A stretch of DNA of 22,620 nucleotides from a virus. A model generated the notes under the pieces. It was not told where the DNA came from. It worked only from the letters and a program-made list of their open reading frames with translations, and made no database searches. The stretch lies in IMG/VR virus record IMGVR_UViG_3300025132_000332, positions 1 to 22,620 of that record. The stretch is one strand, 5' to 3'. Below, one piece after another: positions 15,267 through 22,620 of this stretch. Position 1 is the first letter of the stretch, and each line of letters begins with the position of its first letter. The translations under genes and the position numbers were made by a program.

Positions 15267-17097
15267 GAAAATAGATAATTTAAGAGAACCTTCTAATCTT
15301 CAGTTAAAAATACAAACTGGATACCCTACTGCTATTGACGCAAAAGAAGGTGTAGTTACACTTCGATATATTCCAGGGACAGGTTTAGCATTATTTGCAT
15401 ATCATGCTAATAAATGGAATATGACAAAGCTATCAAATATGAATGCTAAAGATGAAAGCATTGTTGAAAATTTAAAAGTCAAAAACCTCCAAATAGATAA
15501 AACTGCAAAATTTAACGGGTCTTCTGTTGATATATCAGAAAAAAATATACCTTCTATAAGAAAATGGGATAAATCATATAATGATATTAGAAGTGGAGAA
15601 ATAGAAGCAAACTTTAAAAAAACTAAAGTTAAAGAAGATTTGCAGATTGGTCCTGATAATAGTAAAATATTATTAAAAAATGTAAACAATGAATTAAAAT
15701 TTAGAAATGCTGATGATACAGCAGACGCTAAGATAGTAGCTAAAAGAATAAATGTTACAGGCGGTACAGCAGCCAATGCAGGTGATATTACTCATGAGCC
15801 TAAAACAGATTCAGTTTCCGATATTGTTAAAATAGCAACAAATAATTTATTTATTCCAGGTGGATTAACAGGTGAAGCAGTTCAAACAGCTATAACTATT
15901 CAATCTGACGCAAATCAAGACGCAGTTATATCTTTAGGAGATAGTACTCCTAATTGGGTTATGGGACTTGATGTTTCTGATAATGATGGAGTTACTGGTA
16001 GTGCGTCAGGTAAATTTAAAATACACGCAACAACTGATAGCACTTTACCTGATGCAGCAGATTTTGAATTAGATATAAATGGAAATCTTGTAACTGCAGG
16101 CACTATAACAGATGGAAGTGGAAATGTATTAGGAGCTACAATACCTGCTATTACAGTACAAACTAATGCTCCTGCAGCTATATCAGAATTTGACAGTACT
16201 TCATTTATTTATTCTACATCAAGCAATAGATTACATCATAAAGTAGATTCTACAACTATGGCATACAAAGTTATGACTGAAGTTAGTTTTATATTTTCTA
16301 TTGATGACGTTACATTTAGAACAAGTACTGGGGGTACTACTGAAAGAGATAATGCAATATTAGTAGGAACTCTAACAAATATGTTTGTTCGCGTTGACTA
16401 CAATAATGATGATGGAACATTAGATGCTAACCCAACAATTTCATATAAGAGAAATGGTTCTGAAACAGATAGCATTCAAAATGCATCTCATTTAGGAACA
16501 AGCGTTACAAGTAATACTCATACTTCTGGAACAGCTTTTGTTGTTCCTCAAACAGATAATGCATCTGATTCTAGTGCAGATGGCGCACTTTCAAGGCATT
16601 GTGCAAGTGGGGATTATATATCGGCAAAAGTTATTTCTATAGATGGTGGAGTAAATTCAGATTCAACTTCTGGAACAGATGATACATCAGAAAGATATTA
16701 TTTTGTTAATGGGATGGTATGGGGGTCTTGTGCGGCAACTACTGGTCCAACTCAAGGAGAGTTTGCTGAGTCTTTTGCAGGGGGAATAGATAATGATAAT
16801 AAAGGCTATAAATTACCTACATTAAGTGGAGGAGCATTTAGTAATTCTCAATATCATTCAGACTTAGGAACTATTACAATAGCGGCAGATAGTGGCAGTG
16901 AATACATATATTTTGGTTATCCAGACCAAGGAGGGGCAGCTGCAACTATAAAAGATTCAAGTGGAACTGATATAAGTGGGGACTTTAGGACAGTACAGAC
17001 CGCAGATAGAGAAAATAGTGCAGGATATACAGAGACATATAATTTTTATGTTAGTGATAATACTGGAGTTTCTATAACAGATATGGTGGTTACATAA
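15256..17097 (+). CDS. Tail fibre or adhesin protein
   Basis: A 613-residue beta-rich protein starting inside the end of the giant gene. Residues about 30-60 (with VVTLRYIPGTGLALFAYHANKW) form a small domain that I recall near the N-termini of fibre proteins in uncultured phages, perhaps an attachment module. Residues about 95-300 are fibre-like, with short repeats and TITDGSGNVLGA near 280. From about 300 the sequence changes to a larger Ser/Thr/Asp-rich domain with SFIFSIDDVTF and ERYYFVNGMVWG, likely a tip or receptor-binding part. There is no clear ribosome site, so it is probably translated by coupling. There is no enzyme motif I can see, so depolymerase activity is not supported. Confidence 0.65.
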   Translation: MSNRKIDNLREPSNLQLKIQTGYPTAIDAKEGVVTLRYIPGTGLALFAYHANKWNMTKLSNMNAKDESIVENLKVKNLQIDKTAKFNGSSVDISEKNIPSIRKWDKSYNDIRSGEIEANFKKTKVKEDLQIGPDNSKILLKNVNNELKFRNADDTADAKIVAKRINVTGGTAANAGDITHEPKTDSVSDIVKIATNNLFIPGGLTGEAVQTAITIQSDANQDAVISLGDSTPNWVMGLDVSDNDGVTGSASGKFKIHATTDSTLPDAADFELDINGNLVTAGTITDGSGNVLGATIPAITVQTNAPAAISEFDSTSFIYSTSSNRLHHKVDSTTMAYKVMTEVSFIFSIDDVTFRTSTGGTTERDNAILVGTLTNMFVRVDYNNDDGTLDANPTISYKRNGSETDSIQNASHLGTSVTSNTHTSGTAFVVPQTDNASDSSADGALSRHCASGDYISAKVISIDGGVNSDSTSGTDDTSERYYFVNGMVWGSCAATTGPTQGEFAESFAGGIDNDNKGYKLPTLSGGAFSNSQYHSDLGTITIAADSGSEYIYFGYPDQGGAAATIKDSSGTDISGDFRTVQTADRENSAGYTETYNFYVSDNTGVSITDMVVT

Positions 17098-19718
17098 TGC
17101 CAAAGTTTATAGGCAAAATAACAAGGGATGCTGCATCTGATTTTAAATTAGTTGATGGGCAAGATGTAGATATTAGAAATGCTACTAATCTTACTGGTGC
17201 GACTCTTGCTGATGGAGATTTTTTATTACTTGATGATTCGGGTGAAACTCATGGAGAGGCTAGCACTGGTAGAGTTACTCTTTCTCAAATTAAAACATAT
17301 ATAGAAACAGGAAATTTATCTATTACAGGTGATATTTCTGCTGCAGGAGGTGATTTAACAGTTACTAACGCATTAAATGCAGGTGGTTTAATTATTAAAG
17401 GAAATGAAAATAATAATGCTGGAATAGAACTGTGGGCAGATGAAGGTGATGATAATGCAGATAAATGGCAAATAGAATCAGTTGCATCTGATAATAAATT
17501 ATATTTTTATTCATACGAAAGTGGTAATTGGGTATCAAAATTAATAATAACTACTGCAGGAGTTGTTACAACTGAGGGAGATTTGTATGTTGGCGGCAAT
17601 GATATAATAATGGCAGCTGCTAGTGCTGCAACGCTAAAAGTTCAAGCTTCATTTGGAACAGATACAGCAGGAGGTAATTTAACTATATCTGCAGGTCAAG
17701 GTACTGGTACAGGAGATGGTGGAGATATTATATTTCAAGTTGCAGATGGAGCAGGCGGTTCTGGTACTGGAGTTAATTCTTTAGCAACTGCTTTAACAAT
17801 ATTTGATGATAAAAGTGCTACATTTACAGCAGGTGTAACAGCTACTCAATTTAATGGGGCTTTAAGTGGAATAGCAAGTAAAGCAACTTCATTTCATAAT
17901 ATTGCTACTAATACTTCAACTGATAGTACTCATTATTTAGTTTTTGTAGATGGAACTACTACTACAGAATCACCAGAATTAGATACTGGATTAACATATA
18001 ACCCAAGCTCTGGATTGTTAACAGCTGATGGTTTCGCAGGCGCTTTAACAGGTAATGTTACTGGTAATGTATCTGGTTCATCTGGCTCTTGTACTGGAAC
18101 TGCAGCCGTAGCAACAGCTGTAACTATCACAGATAATGAAAATACTAATGAAATTAATGCAATTGTATTTACTTCAGGCGGTGCTCTTGAAGGTGGGAAT
18201 TTAGGATTGGAATCTGATGGAACTTTAAATTACAATCCATCATCAGGCATATTAGTTGCTACTGGTTTTCAGGGAGCGCTTGTGGGCAATGCTACAACTG
18301 CAACTGCAGCAGGTACAGTTACTGCAGGTACCCAAGCAAGCATTACAACATGCGCTAATCTTACCACTGTTGGTACAATTGGAACAGGAGTTTGGGAGGG
18401 AACTGATATTGGTATTGCACATGGAGGAACTGGAGCTTCTAATAGTGATGACTGGTTAAACAGCAGAATAACTACAAATGCGGATGGCACTTTAAATTAT
18501 GATGCTACTGGTGCAACTACTCCCAATCATGATAGTTTAGCAGGATTTGTAGCGAATGAGCATATAGATTGGACTGGAGCAAGCGCTGGAACTATACATG
18601 CTTCTAATTATGCTAATACAATGGGTTCTGGATTTACAGTTGCAGCAACAACTAATACTAATCCTTCTACGATAACTCAAGGCGACACTTTAACTATTGC
18701 TGCAGGAACTGGTATTCTCACAACAGCTACATCTGATGGTACAATTACTGTTGCCAATGGAATGATAACTGCTCTTATTAATTACGTTAATGTATCTAAC
18801 TCTCAATTAATAGGTGGAACTAAAACTTTTGTTAAAACTCATACTACAACTACTGGCACTACAAGTATACATCCTCTTAAATCTGAAATTAATCACAGTG
18901 GAAATGCTTCAGGGGGGTCTAATATAAGTAATGTTGGATTTGATATAGATGTAAATTATACTGGAACAAATGTAGTTGGTGGAGGTGTATCTAATTATGG
19001 ATTAAATTTTGACGTAAATTCTAGTACTGGCGCTCATCATGTTTCGAGTTCAGTTACTAACTATGGAATTAAAGGTGCATTAACAGGAAATACTAATTCT
19101 ACACATAGTCAAACAGGTCTTGATTTAACAATTACAGGTGCAGATTTAGATAAACAAACAGGCATTCTTTTAAATACACAAGATGGTTCAACAGATTTAA
19201 AGATAGTAAGTTCTGCTGACACTGGTGATTATTTTACTATAGCAACTACTGCACATGGAGCTACAACTATATCTACAGAAGATGATGATGCAGCAGCTGC
19301 TCATCTTACATTAGATGTTGATGGGCATGTTGAATTTGATGGATGTGGTGTAGGATTTGATTTAGTAACACCTACATTTAATGCAGCTGATACTGATGTA
19401 GATTTTAAAACAGGTAACAAACAAATGGTGACACTTACTGATAATTTATCAGATTTAAACTTAACTTTTCCTGCAACATCAGGTAATTTTACATTATTAT
19501 TAAAACAGGATGGAACTGGAAGCAGAACTATGGCAGTAGATGGATGGTTAGCTTTTGAGAGTGGCGGTTCGGCTGCAACAGTTCCTGCTGTTAAGTTTCC
19601 AGGAGGAACTAGCCCAACATTAACAACAGCTGCTAATCACGTTGATATAGTGTCATTCTTTTGGGATGCGGATAATCAAGTAGCTTATGGCGCAGCTACA
19701 TTGGACTTTCAAGATTAA
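17097..19718 (+). CDS. Long tail fibre protein with internal repeats
   Basis: An 873-residue Gly/Thr/Ala-rich protein with several fibre hallmarks. IAHGGTGAS (about 440) is a common phage-fibre motif. The C-terminal 110 residues match a widespread fibre-tip domain pattern: NKQMVTLTDN, LKQDGTGSRTM, KFPGGTSPTLTTAANHVDIVSF split by a short spacer, ending in LDFQD. Two copies of a unit of about 77 residues are visible, the first with YNPSSGLLTADGFAGALTGN near 300 and the second with YNPSSGILVATGFQGALVGN near 377. The N-terminal 60 residues may anchor it. The start shares one base with the preceding stop (TAATG). It would form a trimeric fibre or spike for host recognition. Confidence 0.75.
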   Translation: MPKFIGKITRDAASDFKLVDGQDVDIRNATNLTGATLADGDFLLLDDSGETHGEASTGRVTLSQIKTYIETGNLSITGDISAAGGDLTVTNALNAGGLIIKGNENNNAGIELWADEGDDNADKWQIESVASDNKLYFYSYESGNWVSKLIITTAGVVTTEGDLYVGGNDIIMAAASAATLKVQASFGTDTAGGNLTISAGQGTGTGDGGDIIFQVADGAGGSGTGVNSLATALTIFDDKSATFTAGVTATQFNGALSGIASKATSFHNIATNTSTDSTHYLVFVDGTTTTESPELDTGLTYNPSSGLLTADGFAGALTGNVTGNVSGSSGSCTGTAAVATAVTITDNENTNEINAIVFTSGGALEGGNLGLESDGTLNYNPSSGILVATGFQGALVGNATTATAAGTVTAGTQASITTCANLTTVGTIGTGVWEGTDIGIAHGGTGASNSDDWLNSRITTNADGTLNYDATGATTPNHDSLAGFVANEHIDWTGASAGTIHASNYANTMGSGFTVAATTNTNPSTITQGDTLTIAAGTGILTTATSDGTITVANGMITALINYVNVSNSQLIGGTKTFVKTHTTTTGTTSIHPLKSEINHSGNASGGSNISNVGFDIDVNYTGTNVVGGGVSNYGLNFDVNSSTGAHHVSSSVTNYGIKGALTGNTNSTHSQTGLDLTITGADLDKQTGILLNTQDGSTDLKIVSSADTGDYFTIATTAHGATTISTEDDDAAAAHLTLDVDGHVEFDGCGVGFDLVTPTFNAADTDVDFKTGNKQMVTLTDNLSDLNLTFPATSGNFTLLLKQDGTGSRTMAVDGWLAFESGGSAATVPAVKFPGGTSPTLTTAANHVDIVSFFWDADNQVAYGAATLDFQD

Positions 19719-20377
19719 TGCCTACAATAGTTTCTTCAACTAATGATGGATATGTAAGAAAAACTAATGCTTCTACTTGGGCAGGAGCTAAAAGTACTGT
19801 AAGTGGAACGGCTGTTTCAACTTCATCTTCTTCTAATGTTGGAATTAGTGCATATAAACACCGATTTAGCTATTATATATATCGAAGTTTTTTTCAATTT
19901 GACACTGAAGACGTAGTTGATGAAGTAGATAGTGCTACTTTATATATTAGAGGAAAATCACAATCAGCTGCAGACGTAATGGCCTTGCAAGCTAATTCTG
20001 GTATAAGCACATTATCTGGAAGTGATTTTAACAATATTACAGGATGGGTAGTAGGAAGTCCAAATGGAAGTGGAGGAGCATCTAACATAGGAAATGTTAC
20101 TAAATATTCTAATGAATATTCATCTTGGACCACTTCTGGTTATAATAATATAATTTTAAATGCTAATGCTTATCAACACATGCAAGACAATGATAATTTA
20201 TATGTTGCAGTTGTAGAATATGACCATGATTTATTAGATATTGCTCCAACAGGTTATAATCAAAGTGGATTGTATTATGCTAATGCATCTGGTTCTTTTC
20301 GACCATATATTGAATATACAACAGTTGCTCCTTCTTCTTCTACAAGTAATTCAATATTTTTTGGAGCAAATTTTTGA
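19718..20377 (+). CDS. DNRLRE-like beta-sandwich virion protein
   Basis: A 219-residue protein, one beta sandwich in size. It begins with STNDGYVRKTNASTW, continues with YYIYRSFFQFDTEDV (about 52-66) and VDSATLYIRGKS (about 70-81), and ends with RPYIEYTT (about 196-203). This order matches the DNRLRE-type jelly-roll pattern seen in bacterial surface proteins and many phage tail proteins, where it binds surfaces or glycans. There is no signal peptide. The start shares one base with the fibre stop, so it is likely a fibre cap or accessory receptor-binding protein. No catalytic residues are recognised. The 62-base gap afterwards ends the coupled block. Confidence 0.65.
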   Translation: MPTIVSSTNDGYVRKTNASTWAGAKSTVSGTAVSTSSSSNVGISAYKHRFSYYIYRSFFQFDTEDVVDEVDSATLYIRGKSQSAADVMALQANSGISTLSGSDFNNITGWVVGSPNGSGGASNIGNVTKYSNEYSSWTTSGYNNIILNANAYQHMQDNDNLYVAVVEYDHDLLDIAPTGYNQSGLYYANASGSFRPYIEYTTVAPSSSTSNSIFFGANF

Positions 20378-20407
20378 TTGGAATAGACGTGATTATAACA
20401 TTATATT
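20378..20407 (+). promoter_or_regulatory. Weak promoter candidate before the ejection module
   Basis: TTGGAA (20378-20383) is followed after 18 bases by TATATT (20402-20407). The -35 hexamer is the same one used by the better candidate at 797. The match lies in the only gap between the fibre block and the next genes, which supports a separate transcript, but A/T-rich DNA makes chance matches likely. Confidence 0.25.
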
Positions 20408-20439
20408 ATATTGACAAAAAGGATTAAAAAACACAAAGT

Positions 20440-21816
20440 ATGTCAAAAAAAATCAGCGCAAAAGCATTAGCCTCATTATACCCATCTAATAGATGGAAAA
20501 CTCGTAGCGTTATAAATTCTGCTGTATCAAAAGTACAACAAGCTTATGACGAAGAATTTACACGCCTACAAAGCGTTCAGCAAACATATCAATCTATTAT
20601 GAATTTTGGTAAATTAGCTACAAATGCATATGGTAATTTTAGAGAAGCTAAACTTGCAGGATATGATGGTAATTTAAAAGACTATGCTATGCTTGATTCG
20701 CAGCAACAAGGTGTTTTTAAAGATAAATACAAAACACTTAATAGTGACGTTATGGAAAAAACAAATAACGAAATGACATTAGGTGATTTATATAAGTCTA
20801 CAACTAAAAAGTTTAGGAAAAAAGGTAGATTAGATAGTTTTAGCAAAAAAATAAACGAACAAGATGTAGATACATTGTTAGAATGGCACGATAAATCAAT
20901 GCAAGAAGCACCACCATTGTTATCTAGAGAAGAACTACAAGAACAAAATGAGCTTAGATACTCGAAAGAAAAACAAGGCCCTCCTGATTCATATTTTATT
21001 TTTGAAGAATCTAATTTCTTTGAAAGTCCAGAAGACAGGCTTGAAAATTTAAAAAACGAAGAAAGCGAATTTGAATCATATTTTAATAATCAAGACGAAA
21101 ATGATAAGTATTGGGCAAAACAACAAAAATATGTTACAGATAGAAATTTAGATTTTAATTTTGAAAATTCAGAAGACAGACTTAAATGGATGGATAGAAT
21201 GCTAGATATGCCTGAAGAGGACAGGCAATTAATATTTAGTGATATGGGCAAATATGACGAGGAACAAGCAAGAAAAAAAAGCAGAGCTGAATTAGCTGAA
21301 AAAGAAGGTGTTGAATATTTTCCTGAATTTGACGAAATGTATGATGTAGTAGAAAGCACAAGAAAATCTCCAGGATTACAAGGGTTAATGCAAAGAGCTA
21401 TACCAGGTGGTGAAACAGGATTTGAGCCTACAGCTACATTTGATTTACCTTATGGAGGAATAACTTCAGACAATCAATATATATCTAAACCTACTATGCC
21501 TTCTACAGCAGTATCAGAAGATGAAAACTTTGGGGACTTTAATACATTATATCCTAATGCAGAAATGGGAAGTATCCCATCACCTAGTAATAATATGCAA
21601 GGACCTGATGTACCTATAGAATTTTTTAGAGAAAAATCATCTGATGTAGATTATAGATTTGCTCCAGTAGAGCGTAATTTTGAAGTTTCTAGCACATATG
21701 GAGTGCCAGAAAGAACTACAATAGACAGAGGATTAACTCCTAGTGTAGGTGGATTTATGAAACAATATCAAGATAGCATAAGAAAAAGAAAAGAACTAGA
21801 GGAGCTTATTAGGTAA
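20440..21816 (+). CDS. Unrecognised helical protein, probable ejection-module member
   Basis: A 458-residue protein without a family I know. The first 30 residues are basic (MSKKISAKALASLYPSNRWK), followed by a helical, coiled-coil-like stretch at about 25-75 rich in Gln. The middle (about 150-300) is highly charged, with Glu/Asp and Lys alternating and repeated EDRL segments (about 190-235 and again about 245). The last 140 residues are rich in Pro, Ser and Gly and look flexible. There is no membrane segment or signal peptide. AAAGG (20418-20422) is too far from ATG for a normal ribosome site. It directly precedes, with a one-base overlap, a glycine-zipper protein, so an internal virion or ejection role is inferred from context only. 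Confidence 0.6.
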   Translation: MSKKISAKALASLYPSNRWKTRSVINSAVSKVQQAYDEEFTRLQSVQQTYQSIMNFGKLATNAYGNFREAKLAGYDGNLKDYAMLDSQQQGVFKDKYKTLNSDVMEKTNNEMTLGDLYKSTTKKFRKKGRLDSFSKKINEQDVDTLLEWHDKSMQEAPPLLSREELQEQNELRYSKEKQGPPDSYFIFEESNFFESPEDRLENLKNEESEFESYFNNQDENDKYWAKQQKYVTDRNLDFNFENSEDRLKWMDRMLDMPEEDRQLIFSDMGKYDEEQARKKSRAELAEKEGVEYFPEFDEMYDVVESTRKSPGLQGLMQRAIPGGETGFEPTATFDLPYGGITSDNQYISKPTMPSTAVSEDENFGDFNTLYPNAEMGSIPSPSNNMQGPDVPIEFFREKSSDVDYRFAPVERNFEVSSTYGVPERTTIDRGLTPSVGGFMKQYQDSIRKRKELEELIR

Positions 21817-22406
21817 TGGCACAAGGAGAATACACAAGTAACGCAGCAAGTAGTACATTCCAAGGAGCTGCTAGTGGAGCTGCTATGGGAGCAACGATAG
21901 GAGCTGCAGGGGGCCCTATAGGAGTTGCAGGCGGTGTAATTATAGGTGGTCTGATAGGTCTAGGAAAAGGGTTAGTAGAAAACTCTGCTGCAAAAAAACG
22001 TGCTAGAAAAGTACAGAAACAAAAAGATAGATTAGAAGATGCAAGAAATAAAATAAAAGGAACTTTACAAACAATACCTGATATATTCCAAGAATCTCAA
22101 AATATACAAGAACAGCAAATAGATAAAGAATCTCAGTCAATTGTAGAAAATTTTATAGAACAAACAGTTGGCCAAATATCTAATTTAGAAGACGTGCAAG
22201 CTAAAACAGGACTTACTTCTTCAAATGTTACAAATCAAATTACATCAGCACGAGAAAAATCAGGAAAAACATTTCAAGATTTAACAGCCGATATTAAGGA
22301 CAAAAAAGAAATGTTAGACTATGACACGGAACGACAAAAAACTGCTGCAATACAGGGCATTTTAAGCGAAATGTACGATATTGACACAACAATAGAGAGT
22401 TTATAG
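21816..22406 (+). CDS. Glycine-zipper ejection protein (internal virion protein)
   Basis: A 196-residue protein with a hydrophobic N-terminal segment (about 17-52) in which Gly recurs every fourth residue: 17, 21, 25, 29, 33, then 32, 36, 40, 44, 48, 52. Such GxxxG zippers let helices pack into membrane pores and occur in small internal virion proteins of short-tailed phages, for example P22 gp7 and T7 gp14, which help form the DNA channel through the host envelope. A basic patch (KKRARKVQKQK, 60-70) follows, then a long charged helix to the end. The start shares one base with the preceding stop; GAGGAG at 21799-21804 is the ribosome site. A holin is the main alternative, but the length, single zipper and long soluble tail favour ejection. 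Confidence 0.65.
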   Translation: MAQGEYTSNAASSTFQGAASGAAMGATIGAAGGPIGVAGGVIIGGLIGLGKGLVENSAAKKRARKVQKQKDRLEDARNKIKGTLQTIPDIFQESQNIQEQQIDKESQSIVENFIEQTVGQISNLEDVQAKTGLTSSNVTNQITSAREKSGKTFQDLTADIKDKKEMLDYDTERQKTAAIQGILSEMYDIDTTIESL

Positions 22407-22407
22407 C

Positions 22408-22620
22408 ATGGCAATAGATAATGAACTAAGAAAAATACTATTAAGAGAACAAGATTTGCGTTTTGTTACTGACACTTTAAGTGAATACTTAGGAAAAAAA
22501 GATGAAGAACGAAAGTATTATGCAGAAGAAGCACGTCAAGAAAGATTAAAAAAAGAAGAATTAGCATTAAAAGGAGCACCTGAAAGAGAAAAATTTTATT
22601 ATAATGTAGCTCCAAAAAGC
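22408..22620 (+). CDS. Partial: N-terminus of a charged helical protein
   Basis: A frame open from ATG 22408 to the window edge, 71 residues seen with no stop. It begins one base after the previous TAG, with GAGAG (22395-22399) eight bases upstream. The visible part is almost all helix-forming and charged (ELRKILLREQD, then EERKYYAEEARQERLKKEEL), likely a coiled coil. The family cannot be told from this part. As third gene of the probable ejection module it could be a further internal virion protein, possibly with a cell-wall enzyme later on, but nothing seen here proves it. Confidence 0.6.
   Translation, partial: MAIDNELRKILLREQDLRFVTDTLSEYLGKKDEERKYYAEEARQERLKKEELALKGAPEREKFYYNVAPKS

Noticed and set aside
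15256-17097. Depolymerase or lyase activity in the adhesin
   Set aside because: No beta-helix repeat signature or catalytic motif can be seen; only a structural role is supported.
18256-18490. Frames on both strands inside the long fibre gene
   Set aside because: They are shadows of the Gly/Thr/Ala-rich repeat codons; translations are low complexity.
1-22620. Integrase, attachment site, CRISPR array, anti-phage defence, lysis or replication genes
   Set aside because: Looked for on both strands; nothing with matching motifs or repeat structure is present.

Overview
This window is the virion-building half of a tailed double-stranded DNA virus (Caudoviricetes) with podovirus-like architecture. 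All 15 genes I can support lie on the + strand, tightly packed, and nearly all have a recognisable packaging, head, neck, tail-fibre or ejection role. The DNA is visibly AT-rich (my estimate is about one third G+C, not computed), with AGA-rich arginine codons and Shine-Dalgarno-type ribosome sites (AAGGAG, AGGAGGT) before several genes, so a bacterial host is more likely than an archaeal one. I see no integrase, replication, lysis, tRNA or host gene, so neither host nor lifestyle can be read from this piece. The many modular beta-rich structural proteins resemble those of uncultured aquatic phages; that is an impression from family knowledge.

Layout. Positions 1-1006 hold no convincing gene. 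This stretch has an alternating CA/CG tract, a G/C-rich patch, short direct repeats, four inverted repeats and one good sigma70-type promoter (797-825), and is a candidate packaging or control region. Next comes the packaging module: a probable small terminase (1007-1837), a 68-residue overlapping unknown (1782-1988) and the large terminase (1985-3619). The head module follows: P22-type portal (3673-5694), acidic scaffold (5717-6583) and a DUF5309-like HK97-fold major capsid protein (6612-8120). A perfect 13-bp hairpin (8138-8169) follows the capsid gene.

A 34-residue peptide that is half lysine (8189-8293) comes right after the hairpin and is coupled to the neck genes. The neck and tail block holds two connector-like proteins (8293-9231, 9232-10116) and a 1715-residue protein whose two ends look like a P22 gp10-type stabilisation or beta-propeller protein (10119-15266). 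It continues with three fibre or adhesin proteins (15256-20377). Starts and stops overlap or touch through most of 8189-20377, so the block is probably one translationally coupled message. The last part (20440 to the window edge) looks like an ejection module: an unknown 458-residue protein, a glycine-zipper protein and the start of a charged helical protein that runs off the end.

How it works together. The terminases would fill a scaffolded capsid through the portal. The 8293-15266 proteins would plug and extend the portal vertex, the fibres would bind the host, and the glycine-zipper protein would help carry DNA across the envelope. The absence of sheath, tape-measure and tail-tube genes supports a short-tailed particle. 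The most interesting points are the lysine-rich peptide, the structured non-coding region before the terminase, a large insertion in the capsid protein, and repeated insertion of small beta domains into consecutive neck proteins. No search or folding program was run. Family assignments come from reading the translated proteins.
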